A stretch of DNA of 64,000 nt from G963675935 sp963803125 (GTDB lineage Bacteria > Planctomycetota > Planctomycetia > Pirellulales > Thermoguttaceae): NCBI GenBank assembly GCA_963803125.1, contig CAWDLR010000003.1, positions 1,984,001 to 2,048,000 of the forward strand. The letters are read 5' to 3'. Under the pieces are notes generated by a model that was not told the DNA's origin, searched no databases, and was given only the letters and a program-made list of their open reading frames with translations. Of this stretch, positions 1-9,070 are shown piece after piece; positions within the stretch are counted from its first letter, which is position 1; every line of letters begins with the position of its first letter. The position numbers and the translations under genes were made by a program.

Positions 1-1
1 G

Positions 2-592
2 GCGAAGGAGTTGGCGGAAGTGACGCCCAACAGTTGGGTTCCACAACAGTTCGACAATCCCGCCAATCCGGCGGTACACGAGCGTACGACCGGCAAGGAG
101 ATCTGGGACGACACCGACGGACGGGTCGACGTCTTCGTTGCCGGTGTTGGCACGGGAGGAACCATCACCGGCGTAACCCGGTACATTCGCTCGAAGAACC
201 GTGCTTTCCGGGCGATCGCCGTCGAGCCGGCCGATTCGCCGGTCATTTCCGGCGGCAAGCCCGGCCCGCACAAGATTCAGGGCATCGGCGCCGGTTTCAT
301 TCCGAGAAACCTCGACACCAGTCTGCTCAACGGCGTGGAAACCGTCAGCAACGACGAAGCGTTCGTCTGGGCGAGGCGGCTGGCGGCCCGCGAGGGCATT
401 TTGGGCGGCATCAGCACGGGCGCCAACCTGGCCGTCGTGGCTCGCCTGGCCGCCAAGCCGGAAAATCGCGGCAAAGTGATGGTAACCATCGCCCCGAGTT
501 TCGGCGAGCGATACCTTTCCACCCCGCTCTATCAGCCATCGGGGAACGGGAATGCCGAGGCAAGAAACACTGCCAGCACCGCAGGCGGATAG
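2..592 (+). CDS. cysK: Cysteine synthase, C-terminal part (5' end outside window)
   Basis: PLP-dependent O-acetylserine sulfhydrylase that makes cysteine from O-acetylserine and sulfide in the cytoplasm. Only the last 196 or so codons are present, and the frame is open back to base 2. The pyridoxal-phosphate loop GVGTGGTITG is clear. It is followed by KIQGIGAGFIP and ILGGISTGAN, which are typical of the CysK/CysM fold, and by the C-terminal SFGERYLST motif that favours CysK over cystathionine beta-synthase. The catalytic lysine lies upstream of the window. The last 20 residues (rich in G, N, A, T) are a poorly conserved tail. The gene ends 60 bases before the convergent PfkB gene. Confidence 0.93.
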   Translation, partial: AKELAEVTPNSWVPQQFDNPANPAVHERTTGKEIWDDTDGRVDVFVAGVGTGGTITGVTRYIRSKNRAFRAIAVEPADSPVISGGKPGPHKIQGIGAGFIPRNLDTSLLNGVETVSNDEAFVWARRLAAREGILGGISTGANLAVVARLAAKPENRGKVMVTIAPSFGERYLSTPLYQPSGNGNAEARNTASTAGG

Positions 593-652
593 GTGGGCGA
601 TAACAGCAGCGGGCCGCGGCTCTTGCAGGAACCCCGTTGACCAGCCATCACA

Positions 653-1603
653 TCAAAGCCCGGCGACGCGGGCGGTCTCTTCGTAACCGCGCAGACCGGC
701 GGTGGCGCCGTAGTCGGTGACGCAACAGGCGCCCGTGGCGGCGGCGAGACGGCCGGCCTGCGCGGCGTCGAAACCCTTCAGCAGGCCGGTCAACAGGCCG
801 GCGAAGAAACTGTCGCCGGCGCCGGTGGTATCGACGACGGGGCCGGGCGGCGTGGCGCAGGGAATCTCGATGTATTGGCCAGCCGATGGGCTCAGCATCG
901 CCCCTTTCGATCCGAGTTTGACGCCCAGCAGGCCGGGCGCCCCGCAGCGGCGATAGATGTCGAGGATTTTCCGCGGGTCGGTTTCGCCGGTCTGATGCGT
1001 CGCCTCTTCGTGACTAGGAACGTACGCGTCGAGATGCGGCAGGATGCGGTCCAGGGGGTGCATCGCGCCGCCGTCGCCGGCCGCGTCCAAGGCAGTTTGG
1101 CAGCCGGTTTGGCGGATCGCGGCCAACACCTCCGGCAGGTCGGGCTCAAGATTCGGCATCAGCGAATAATAGCCGATCAGCGTCATGCGGCTGCGGGCGA
1201 AAACGTCGAGATTTGCCAGGAAGATCGACTTGTCGAGTAACTTCGGCGCGCCGACACAATGGGCGAAACTCCGCTCGCTGTTCGGATCGATCAGCACTGC
1301 GGTGGTGCTGGTGGCGGCGGTCGGATGCGTCAACAACAGGCCGCAATCGATGCCTTCGCTTTCCAGCCGGCGGCGGATGACGGCCGCAAAGTCGTCGCGG
1401 CCCACGTAGCTGAAGGCGGCGATCTTCATACCCAGCCGCGACATGGCGATGCCCGAGTTGTTCACGATTCCGCCGGTGGTCACCGTGATCGGCTCGGCAT
1501 GGACGAGCCGGCTGTAGCCGATGGGCACTCCGAGCGGGACGGGGCGAATGAGGATGTCGGCGACGCACGAGCCGCAAAGCACGCAGTCGAACTGCTTGGT
1601 CAT
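653..1603 (-). CDS. PfkB family carbohydrate kinase
   Basis: A 316-residue ribokinase-like sugar kinase, normal length for the family. The N-terminal half carries the glycine-rich substrate region (VTTGGIVNNSGIAMSRLG). The C-terminal signature DTTGAGDSFFAG sits near residue 260 and holds the catalytic Asp and the anion hole. The sugar substrate cannot be read from sequence. It follows a Gfo/Idh/MocA oxidoreductase on the same strand after a 91-base gap and is probably co-transcribed with it, which suggests a sugar or cyclitol catabolic role. Confidence 0.93.
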   Translation of the reverse strand: MTKQFDCVLCGSCVADILIRPVPLGVPIGYSRLVHAEPITVTTGGIVNNSGIAMSRLGMKIAAFSYVGRDDFAAVIRRRLESEGIDCGLLLTHPTAATSTTAVLIDPNSERSFAHCVGAPKLLDKSIFLANLDVFARSRMTLIGYYSLMPNLEPDLPEVLAAIRQTGCQTALDAAGDGGAMHPLDRILPHLDAYVPSHEEATHQTGETDPRKILDIYRRCGAPGLLGVKLGSKGAMLSPSAGQYIEIPCATPPGPVVDTTGAGDSFFAGLLTGLLKGFDAAQAGRLAAATGACCVTDYGATAGLRGYEETARVAGL

Positions 1604-1655
1604 TCTCGATTACTCCCTGGAATGCACGACGATTTTCGACCGCCCTCACCCTCAG

Positions 1656-1681
1656 CCCCTCTCCCGCAGGCGGGAGAGGGG
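1656..1681. repeat. Palindromic repeat, CCCCTCTCCC family (half element)
   Basis: A hairpin with arms CCCCTCTCCCGC and GCGGGAGAGGGG and a short loop. The left flank is CCCTCACCCTCAG. It lies in the gap between the Gfo/Idh gene and the PfkB gene. The same motif occurs as a full inverted pair at 49930-50052, so this is one member of a dispersed family. It could also act as a processing or attenuation site between the two genes. Confidence 0.7.
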
Positions 1682-1694
1682 AGGAGACGCGATC

Positions 1695-3086
1695 TCAATA
1701 CTCCCGATTTGTGACGATGCCCGGCATGGGAATGGGATACTTGCCGTCGGCGCCCGCCAGCACGGGAGCGGGCGAGTCGAGCGTTTCGAGCTTATCGACG
1801 CCGGGGGCAAACTCGTGCCTGCCGTGGAGGATGCCGTCGTAGGTGATCAGCTTGCCCGTGTGCGCGGCCATGCGTCCCATCGCGGCGACGAGGCTGGCGG
1901 CGATGCCGCGCGGCGCCTCGTTGTAGGGCTTGTCCGCGCGGATGGCTTCGACGAAGTCGTTCCATTCGTTCTGGTAGTAATCTTCCTCGCCGGGCTTCGT
2001 TTTCGACTGCCAGAGCATGTGGGCGCGTTCGGGCAACTGGCCTTTGTAGATGCTGGAAGGGGCCCCGCAGTCGCCGGTCTTCGAGACGATCGCCATGCCC
2101 TTGCTACCGTGAATGTAATTGGAGTAGAGGTCGTCGCAGCCCGCCATGCAGCGGCCCTCGAAGAAATACTTGGCGCCGTCGGCAAAGGTGTATTCGACCG
2201 CGTAGGAGTCGAAGTTCTGATCAACGTAGTAGCCATCGCGGTCTTGGCGATAGTGGCGGCCGCCGACCGCCTGGGCCGAGATCGGCCAGTCGCCCTTCAT
2301 CCAACAACAGTTGTCGATGATATGGATGTAGAAATCGCTGAAGCAGCCGCCGCTGGCCCAGAGGAAGCTGTGAAAACGCTGGATTTGGTAAGCCAGCTCG
2401 CTGATGTTGGCCGGCTTGGCCGTCGATCGGAACGACGCGGCCGGAGCGTGCATGCGGTAGCCGCGCAACAGTATCGGCTGGCCGATGTCGCCGCCGTGTA
2501 CGCGCTTGGCAAGCTCCTGCAGCGGCCGGGCGTGACGCGACATCAGACCGACCGCCACCTTGAGATTCTTCTGCTTCGCCTTCTCGGCCAGGGCGAACAT
2601 CCTGCGGGCGCTGGGACCATCGACGGCCACCGGCTTTTCCATAAAGACGTTCAGCCCCTTCTCGATGGCGTAGGTGAAGTTGACCCAGCGGAAAGCGGGC
2701 GGGGTGGTGAAGATCGCCACGTCGCCCGGCCGCAGACAATCCATCGCCTTCTTGTAGGCGTCAAACCCGAGGAACTGGCGGTCCTTCGGCACGTCCATGT
2801 GGGCGGCGAGGCCTTCTTCAATAAGATTTTTGACGCTGGCGTCGAGTCGGTCCTGGAAGACGTCGGCCACGGCGACGAGCTTGACGGGGCCGTGCTTGAC
2901 CGACATCGCATTGGCCGCGGCTCCGGTCCCACGGCCGCCGCAACCGACCAGGGCGATGCGAATCGTATTGTCCTCCGCGGCGTGGACGGGGGGAACAAGA
3001 ACGCCCGCCAACGCCGTGGCGGCGGCGACCTTGCCGGTGTCCTTCAGAAAATCGCGACGCGATGCGAAATGGTCGTGGTTGCTCAT
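1695..3086 (-). CDS. Gfo/Idh/MocA family oxidoreductase with Tat signal
   Basis: A 463-residue NAD(P)-dependent sugar/inositol-type dehydrogenase. A twin-arginine export signal opens the protein (SRRDFLKD at residues 9-16, then a hydrophobic AAATALAGVLVP stretch), so it is probably folded with its cofactor and exported, as is common in planctomycetes. The Rossmann motif is VGCGGRGTG near residue 50, and the conserved EKP motif of the family follows (FMEKPVAVDG). The substrate is unknown. The PfkB kinase downstream on the same strand suggests a role in sugar breakdown. Confidence 0.92.
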   Translation of the reverse strand: MSNHDHFASRRDFLKDTGKVAAATALAGVLVPPVHAAEDNTIRIALVGCGGRGTGAAANAMSVKHGPVKLVAVADVFQDRLDASVKNLIEEGLAAHMDVPKDRQFLGFDAYKKAMDCLRPGDVAIFTTPPAFRWVNFTYAIEKGLNVFMEKPVAVDGPSARRMFALAEKAKQKNLKVAVGLMSRHARPLQELAKRVHGGDIGQPILLRGYRMHAPAASFRSTAKPANISELAYQIQRFHSFLWASGGCFSDFYIHIIDNCCWMKGDWPISAQAVGGRHYRQDRDGYYVDQNFDSYAVEYTFADGAKYFFEGRCMAGCDDLYSNYIHGSKGMAIVSKTGDCGAPSSIYKGQLPERAHMLWQSKTKPGEEDYYQNEWNDFVEAIRADKPYNEAPRGIAASLVAAMGRMAAHTGKLITYDGILHGRHEFAPGVDKLETLDSPAPVLAGADGKYPIPMPGIVTNREY

Positions 3087-3431
3087 TGCAGTGGCTCCTG
3101 GGCGAGAAGTTGGAGGTGGGCGAGGATAGTGCGGACAGTCTCTTCAGCAGCGTCTGCTGCGCTGCGGACGCCCCCATTATATCGCGCCGCCGCAGCGGTC
3201 GCTAGACGGCGAAAGACGCGGGGGCGAAGCAGATTTTGGGGGGCATGCGACCGGCGGGGCGAGAGCGGCGGACGCTTCCCCGTTTAGCCGCCGCGTCCAC
3301 GCGGCGCTGCAATTGCCGCGGATTCTACGCCGCGTGGACGCGGCGGCTAAACGGTGGGCAACCGTGCTGGACGGCGAGATGGGGCGTTGCTATAGTGAGT
3401 GTTCCCTTCCTCCCCACCCTCTCCTTTCCGA
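3087..3431. other. Divergent intergenic region with a family A palindrome
   Basis: This 345-base gap separates the divergent Gfo/Idh and URO-D genes and should hold both promoters. No confident -35/-10 pair was found. Its main structure is the long palindrome at 3282-3352. No coding potential is evident. Confidence 0.5.
3282..3352. repeat. Family A palindrome (GTTTAGCCGCCGCG...CGCGGCGGCTAAAC), copy 1
   Basis: Long inverted repeat with arms of about 25 bases. The left arm starts GTTTAGCCGCCGCGTCC and the right arm ends GGACGCGGCGGCTAAAC, around a loop of about 20 bases. Near-identical copies lie at 37775-37845 and 52964-53034, and a half copy at 59698-59724. The loops differ between copies while the arms are conserved, as expected for REP/BIME-like or MITE-like palindromes. 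Confidence 0.88.
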
Positions 3432-4675
3432 ATGGCAGACATGACACCGAGAGAACGTGTGCTGGCGGCGCTCGACCATCGGCAGCCGGACAGGACGCCG
3501 ATCGATTTTGGCGGGCATCGCTCGTCGGGAATTGCCGCGATGGCCTATCCAAAACTCCGCAAGGCGCTCGGCCTTCCGCCGCGGCCGATCCGCGTCTACG
3601 ACCCCATCCAGCAGTTGGCGATCATCGACGAGGACGTGCTCCAGCGCTTTCAGGTCGATACGATCGAACTGGGACGGGGCTTCGCGCTGGAAGACAAGGA
3701 CTGGGCCGACTGGTCGCTGCCCGACGGCACGCCCTGCCAGATGCCGGCCTGGGCTCTGCCCGAACGACAGGAGAAAGAGAAGCAATGGGTGCTGCCTCGG
3801 CCAGCGGGCGAGTGCTGGCGCGGATGCCGGACGGGGCGATCTATTTTGAACAGTGCTACTGGCCATTCATCGAGAACGACGATTTCGACCGACTGCCCGA
3901 GGCGCTGGGCGAGAACATGTGGTGTGCCGTGGCGAGTCCCCCCGGGCCGCTGGTGGCCGGGCCGGATGGGCAGCGGTTCTTCGCCGAGGGGGCCCGCAAG
4001 CTGCGCGAGAAGACCGATCGCGCGATCATCGGGCTGTTCGGCGGCAATTTGCTGGAGGTCGGGCAATTTCTCTATCGCAACGACAATTTCCTCATGCTCT
4101 TGGCCGGCAATCCGCAGCGGGCACACGAGTTTCTCGATCGGCTCGTCGAAATTCACCTGGCCAACCTGGAGCGATTTCTGGCGGCGGTCGGACCGTACAT
4201 CGACGTGATCTCGTTTGGCGACGACCTGGGAATGCAGAATGGGCCGCAGATTTCGCCGGCCATGTACCGCGAGTTCTTCAAGCCGCGGCACGCCAAAATG
4301 TGGCGGCGGGCGAAGGAACTGGCCCGTGTGAAGGTGATGCTCCACTGCTGCGGCGGAATCCGTCCGCTGATCCCCGACCTGATCGACGCCGGGCTCGACA
4401 CGTCGAATCCGGTGCAGATCAGTTGTGCCGGCATGGAGGCCGCCGGGCTGAAACGCGATTTCGGCAAGCAATTCGCGTTTTGGGGCGGCGGTTGCGACAC
4501 GCGCTTCGTGCTCTCCCACGCCACGCCGGCAGAGGTCCGCCAGCACGTGCGCGGACAGATTGCGATTCTCTCGCCCGGCGGCGGATTCGTCTTCCAGCAG
4601 GTTCACAACGTGCTGGCCGACGTGCCGCCGGAAAATGTGATCGCGATGTTCGATGCCGCCAATGGTCGCATGTAG
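3432..4675 (+). CDS. Uroporphyrinogen decarboxylase (URO-D) family protein, frameshifted near 3795
   Basis: About 414 residues if one missing base is restored. The N-terminal part (MADMTPRERVLAALDHRQPD) is read in one frame up to QWVL at 3794. The rest (SASGRVLARMPDG onward to NGRM) continues in another frame, so one base is missing at about 3795. The URO-D fold is seen in IDVISFGDDLGMQNGPQISP and VMLHCCGG. This branch (MtaA/CmuA-like and sugar-associated relatives) is usually a methyltransferase or corrinoid-linked enzyme rather than the haem enzyme HemE. It sits 12 bases upstream of a sugar transporter and is likely in an operon with it. The frameshift may be real or a sequence error. Confidence 0.85.
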
Positions 4676-4687
4676 GAGCATGGACGC

Positions 4688-6076
4688 ATGAACAAGGACC
4701 GTGGCGGCCTGGCGTATCTCTCGCTGGCATGTTTGGTGGCTGCGCTGGGGGGGCTGCTGTTCGGCTTCGACACCGCCGTGATCTCCGGGGCCGAGGGCAT
4801 GCTGAAGGTCCAGTTTCACTTGTCCAAGGACATGCACGGCTGGATTGTCAGTTCGGCATTGGTAGGCTGTTTGCTGGGCTCTGCGATTGCGGGAACCTTG
4901 AGCGATCGCTTCGGTCGCAAGAAAGTGTTGCTCCTGGCGGCCGTGTTGTTCACGCTTTGCGCTGTTGGATCGGCGATGCCACGGTCGCCGTGGCACCTCG
5001 TGGTTGCCCGTTTGGTCGGCGGCACTGGCATTGGGATCGCCTCGATGCTCTCTCCAATGTACATTGCGGAGATTTCACCGTCACGGCTCCGCGGCGGCCT
5101 GATTTCGACGTACCAGCTCGCGATTACCGCCGGCATTCTCATGGCATATCTATCGAATTTCGCCATAGCGCGACTTGCCGCGGCGCATCCGGATTTCTTC
5201 GGCGTTGGCGTTTGGCAATGGATGTTCGTCAGTGAGATGTGGCGGGGGATGTTGTTGGCGGGGGTATTGCCTGCGGCGATCTTGTTCGTGCTCTTGTTCT
5301 TTGTGCCCGAAAGCCCGCGATGGCTGACCCGCCAAGGTCGTTCGCAACAGGCAATGGGTATCCTGGCCCGTATCAACGGCGAGGCTGCCGCGGCCAAGGA
5401 GATGCTGGAAATCGAGCAGGCGCTTGCGCGTGAGAGCGGCTCGATCGCGGAACTGTTCCAGAGGAAAATGCTGCCGGCTCTGCTGATCGGCATTGCGATG
5501 CCCATCTTCTCCCAAATTTGCGGCATCAACGTCTTGATCTACTATGGCTTAACGGTGCTTCAGGAGACCGGTCTGACCAAAGATCAAGCATTGCTTTGGC
5601 AGGCGATGTTTGGAGTTGTCAACATGCTGTTCACGGTGGTGGCGATTTTCACGGTGGACAAGTTCGGGCGAAAGCCGCTCCTGTTGACGGGCATCGTCGG
5701 CGTCGGGCTGGGGTTGCTCGGCGGCGGATGGCTGTTCACCCAGTCTTCGGTAACGCCCGCCGCGGTCTTCGCCGTATTCTCCTTCTTCCTGGCTTGCTTC
5801 GCTTTCTCGTACGGCGCCGTCGTTTGGATCATCGTGGCGGAGATCTTTCCTACGGCGATCCGTGGCCGAGCGATGTCGATTTCGATTTTCGCACTCTGGA
5901 CGGCGTGCACGGCCGTCAGCCAGACCTTTCCTCGATTGCTCGAAACCCTTGGCGGCGCCTGGTGCTTCTGGCTGTACGCTCTGACCACGCCAGTGGCATT
6001 TCTGTTTGTCCTCTTTCTGGTTCCCGAAACCAAGGGGAAATCGCTCGAGCAGATCGAGCGGCAGTTCATCCATTGA
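4688..6076 (+). CDS. MFS sugar:proton symporter (sugar porter family)
   Basis: A 462-residue inner-membrane transporter with about 12 hydrophobic segments, resembling the XylE/GalP group. The sugar-porter signatures are present: GLLFGFDTAVISG in helix 1, DRFGRKK in the first loop, PESPRWL after helix 6, DKFGRKPLLL in the second half and VPETKGKSLEQIE at the end. It probably imports a monosaccharide or cyclitol. It follows the URO-D gene by 12 bases. With the neighbouring PfkB kinase and Gfo/Idh oxidoreductase it makes a plausible uptake and oxidation set. Confidence 0.95.
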   Translation: MNKDRGGLAYLSLACLVAALGGLLFGFDTAVISGAEGMLKVQFHLSKDMHGWIVSSALVGCLLGSAIAGTLSDRFGRKKVLLLAAVLFTLCAVGSAMPRSPWHLVVARLVGGTGIGIASMLSPMYIAEISPSRLRGGLISTYQLAITAGILMAYLSNFAIARLAAAHPDFFGVGVWQWMFVSEMWRGMLLAGVLPAAILFVLLFFVPESPRWLTRQGRSQQAMGILARINGEAAAAKEMLEIEQALARESGSIAELFQRKMLPALLIGIAMPIFSQICGINVLIYYGLTVLQETGLTKDQALLWQAMFGVVNMLFTVVAIFTVDKFGRKPLLLTGIVGVGLGLLGGGWLFTQSSVTPAAVFAVFSFFLACFAFSYGAVVWIIVAEIFPTAIRGRAMSISIFALWTACTAVSQTFPRLLETLGGAWCFWLYALTTPVAFLFVLFLVPETKGKSLEQIERQFIH

Positions 6077-6424
6077 TTCCGCCGAACGATGTATTAGGAA
6101 AGGGCTAAGATCGTTGGCGCTCAGCCCAGCGACCTGAGGGCATCGCCCGCGAGGTCTTGTCTTAACAGATTGGGAACATGGCGGTTGCGCTCCTAAAACA
6201 GCCGGAAGCTGATCGCTGACCACAGGCAGCCACTATGCCTTTTCGTCAACCATCCCCCCTCCCGTGCCGAGCAAATCGAAGGTGGCCGACCAATGGGGGT
6301 GGCTGGTGGTCTTCGCTGGCAGCCTTTTTCTGGGGGGGGTTATTGCATATTTTGGGGCCATAGTCTATTATGCCATTGTTATTTGCGTGCCGAGAACCAC
6401 TTTTGCATGCGGGGAAACATTCGT
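6077..6424. other. Intergenic region upstream of the SufR-like gene
   Basis: No convincing gene in 348 bases. It is locally AT-richer before the regulator (around 6340-6420) and contains a loose GCATA...TATGC inverted repeat at about 6346-6376 that could be an operator. A 68-codon frame (6264-6470) has one hydrophobic stretch but overlaps the regulator start and has no visible ribosome binding site. Confidence 0.4.
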
Positions 6425-7060
6425 ATGGCGAAAGACGTCACGCTTAGCCCGGCCGGCTTGCGGATCGTGAAACTGTTGGTGGGGCAGCCTCCGAAGACCG
6501 TGGCCGGACTAATTCGAAGCGCAGGGGTAACGCGGACGGCCGTGACCGAGCAGCTCAACGATCTGGTCGCGGCGGGACTTCTCGAGCGATCGCTCGAACG
6601 GTTGCCGGGGCGGGGACGCCCGCGGCACGTTTACAGGGCGACCAACGCCGCGCTGCTGTTGTTCGCCTGCGATCAGCAGGCGGTGATGTCAGCCCTCTGG
6701 CAGGCGATTTTTGACGTCTGCGGCGAAGATGCGGCGAAGAAGATCATCAAACGCGTCAGCCGGGCGATGGGCGAGCACTACAGCCAGAAAATCACCGCCA
6801 AGAAGCCGTTGGAGCGGCTGCGACAGTTGATTTCGCTCTTCACCGGACAGGGGGAGTTGGTCAACCTGGTGGAAAACCACAACGGCCACGGGACGATTCA
6901 CCGCCGAAGTTGCCCCTTCGCCGCCGTGGCCGACAGCCGGCAAATCGTCTGCCGCATCGATCAGGAGATGATCAATGCGGTCGTCGGCCGGCACGTGCGG
7001 CGGGTGGCTTGCCGCCGCAACGGCGATCCATGCTGCACTTTCGAGATCGCCAGCGAGTAG
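6425..7060 (+). CDS. SufR-like Fe-S winged-helix transcriptional regulator
   Basis: A 211-residue regulator. Residues 1-70 form a winged helix (LRIVKLLVGQPPKTVAGLIRSAGVTRTAVTEQLNDLVAAGLLE, then a GRGRP wing). The C-terminal part has the cysteine pattern CPF...C...C...CC between about residues 164 and 206, as in SufR, which binds an Fe-S cluster and represses suf genes in cyanobacteria and actinobacteria. No suf genes are in this window, so its targets are unknown. The ATG at 6425 is chosen because homologous sequence begins there. Confidence 0.8.
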   Translation: MAKDVTLSPAGLRIVKLLVGQPPKTVAGLIRSAGVTRTAVTEQLNDLVAAGLLERSLERLPGRGRPRHVYRATNAALLLFACDQQAVMSALWQAIFDVCGEDAAKKIIKRVSRAMGEHYSQKITAKKPLERLRQLISLFTGQGELVNLVENHNGHGTIHRRSCPFAAVADSRQIVCRIDQEMINAVVGRHVRRVACRRNGDPCCTFEIASE

Positions 7061-7086
7061 GACGCTTGGGCCGATCAGCCGAAGCC

Positions 7087-7152
7087 GTAGGTTATGCTTT
7101 AGCATAACGGAAGCCATTCGGCGCGATGGTGTTATGCTGAAGCATAACCTAC
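7087..7152. repeat. Family B palindrome (GTAGGTTATGCT...AGCATAACCTAC), copy 1
   Basis: Inverted repeat with outer arms GTAGGTTATGC and GCATAACCTAC. Each arm is itself a small palindrome (GTTATGCTTTAGCATAAC and GTTATGCTGAAGCATAAC). It sits between the convergent SufR-like and cytochrome genes, where it could work as a bidirectional terminator. A second copy is at 56924-57020, also between convergent genes. Confidence 0.88.
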
Positions 7153-7181
7153 GCGCAGATTAGCGGAGGCGGGCTGGAACA

Positions 7182-9062
7182 CTATAGCGACAAGAGGAAT
7201 TCGACTAGGTCGTCGATGTCGCGATCCGGCAACCGGCTGAGGTTCCCGAAAATGGCACCGTGCTTTTCCTTGGTGAAGATCTCCTTGACCGTGCGGCAGT
7301 GGCCGTCGTGCATGTAGGGGGCGGTGCGCCAAAGCTCGACCAGCGAAGGCGTTTGGAACTGGTCGCCCGGATTGTCCAGCGGGCCGGCGCTGCCGACGTC
7401 GTGGGCCAGCTTGTCGCTGAACTGTGGGGCGGGATGGCAATGAGTGCAGCCGACGCGCCGGTCGAAGAAGATCTTCTCGCCGCGGACGGCGGCGGGGCTG
7501 AGATGGCCGTCGATTAGCCGCGGGCTGGCCACCGGCGTGAGCGAACGGATATACTCGTCGATGGCTCGGCCGTCGGCTTCCGGCCGTGCCGCCATCATGA
7601 CGGAGCGGATACCGGCGCGAACCGCCTCACCCGCCGACGCCCGCACGCCCAACGACATGGCGGCGCCGCGCTCGAACGCCCCCAACAGCGATCGGGCTTT
7701 TTTCGGATTGCCCAGGCCGTCGTTCGGCAAGTCCCAGTAGAGGCCGTCGGTCCGGCCGTCAGGGTGGCAGCTCGCACAGCTTTGCCAGTGCTGGAAACTC
7801 ACCGTGGCGTCGTTAAAGAGCATCTCGCCGCGGCGGCGAGCGTCGATCGCCGGCTTGGGACCGAGCAGGATTCGCCCGACGGCCCGCGGCGGGTTCGACC
7901 GCAGATCGACGATGGCGAGCGTGTCGGAAAAATACTCGGCGACATAGGCCGTGCCGGCGACGATCGTCACGCCGTGCGGACCGTTCCCTTCCAGCTTGAC
8001 GCGACGCCGCAAATCACCGAGAAAGGCGAGGTCGTTTTGCACGTCGGCGGCCGGCGAGTGAGAAATGTCGCCCAGCCGGGCGAGTTTCGCGACCAGCCCG
8101 GCAGCGTCGATCACGCTCAGTTCATGCGTGCCGGCGTGGGTGATACAGAGTTGCTTGCCGTCGGCCGTTGACGCCACGCCCCACGGGTTGGCCGCGCCGC
8201 GAAACACGTCGTCCAGCAATACCGTGTTGACCAGCCGCTTGGCGCGGGCGTCGATGATGCTCAGGGCGTTCGTGTTCACCCAGCCGCGATCCAATAGCGT
8301 GGTGGGCAGTTGATAGCGGGCCAACACGTGGACGGCGTAGACGTAGCGGCCGTCGGGCGAAATGCACAGCCCGCGAACGTCGATGCCGCCGTTCGGCAGG
8401 CGGATGATCGTCGCTCGATTTGTGGCCGTATCCACCGCAACGATCACCGCAGCGACGTCGCCGCTGTCGGCGGGATCGTGCGGAAGCAGATCGGCGGCAA
8501 ACAGCGATTTGCCGTCCGGCGTCACCGCCGCACAGTAGGGCTCGCGCGGCACCGAGACGGCGGCGAGCGGCTTGCCGCTGTCTAGGTCAATCGCCGTAAT
8601 CTTGTTCTCGAAGCGATTGCAGACGTACAACCGCTTGCCGTCGCGGGCGACTACGGGGGCGATAGCCATCATGCCGGCCGGCAACGCGGCCACAACGCGG
8701 CCGGTGTCAGCCGCGACGACACAGACGCTGGCCGATCCGCCGCTGCACGTTACGTATAGCCGATCTCCTGCGGGGCTCAAAGCGATGCCGGTCGGCTCGG
8801 CCGGCAGCGAGGTTCGGCGAATGACCTTGCGGGCGGTGACGTTTACGGCGAGCAGTTGATTCGCGTCTTTGCACGTCACATAGAGGGTCTTGCCATCGTT
8901 GGAGGCGACGATCGCGTCGGGGCCGAGGAACTTGGGTTGGGCTGCTAGTTGCTCCGTCGCAGAGAATAGGATGACGAGAAGCAGGATTTTGACGGAGTAC
9001 GGCAAGCCTCCGTGTAAGAAGGAGAAAGGGGAAAGGGGGAAAAAGGGAAGGAATGAAATCAT
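7182..9062 (-). CDS. Secreted beta-propeller / di-haem cytochrome c peroxidase-like protein
   Basis: About 626 residues from the ATG at 9062. A hydrophobic signal segment (SVKILLLVILFSATEQLAA) is followed by YVTN-type propeller repeats (SNDGKTLYVT, SPAGDRLYVT, SPDGRYVYAV). A C-terminal cytochrome module has two haem-binding CxxCH motifs (CASCHPDG and CTHCHPAP). Its layout resembles the MauG/cytochrome c peroxidase group fused to a propeller, and it should act outside the cytoplasmic membrane. It starts 8 bases after the stop of the upstream haem protein gene, so the two form an operon. The electron partner is unknown. Confidence 0.88.
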   Translation of the reverse strand: MISFLPFFPLSPFSFLHGGLPYSVKILLLVILFSATEQLAAQPKFLGPDAIVASNDGKTLYVTCKDANQLLAVNVTARKVIRRTSLPAEPTGIALSPAGDRLYVTCSGGSASVCVVAADTGRVVAALPAGMMAIAPVVARDGKRLYVCNRFENKITAIDLDSGKPLAAVSVPREPYCAAVTPDGKSLFAADLLPHDPADSGDVAAVIVAVDTATNRATIIRLPNGGIDVRGLCISPDGRYVYAVHVLARYQLPTTLLDRGWVNTNALSIIDARAKRLVNTVLLDDVFRGAANPWGVASTADGKQLCITHAGTHELSVIDAAGLVAKLARLGDISHSPAADVQNDLAFLGDLRRRVKLEGNGPHGVTIVAGTAYVAEYFSDTLAIVDLRSNPPRAVGRILLGPKPAIDARRRGEMLFNDATVSFQHWQSCASCHPDGRTDGLYWDLPNDGLGNPKKARSLLGAFERGAAMSLGVRASAGEAVRAGIRSVMMAARPEADGRAIDEYIRSLTPVASPRLIDGHLSPAAVRGEKIFFDRRVGCTHCHPAPQFSDKLAHDVGSAGPLDNPGDQFQTPSLVELWRTAPYMHDGHCRTVKEIFTKEKHGAIFGNLSRLPDRDIDDLVEFLLSL

Positions 9063-9070
9063 TTTCACGG

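Noticed and set aside
1521..3287. Long open frame (588 codons) opposite the Gfo/Idh gene
   Set aside because: Shadow of a well-supported gene; composition rich in Arg, Val and Asp without motifs.
6264..6470. Possible 68-residue single-helix membrane peptide
   Set aside because: It overlaps the SufR-like start, has no ribosome binding site and the hydrophobic stretch can arise from the T-rich promoter zone.
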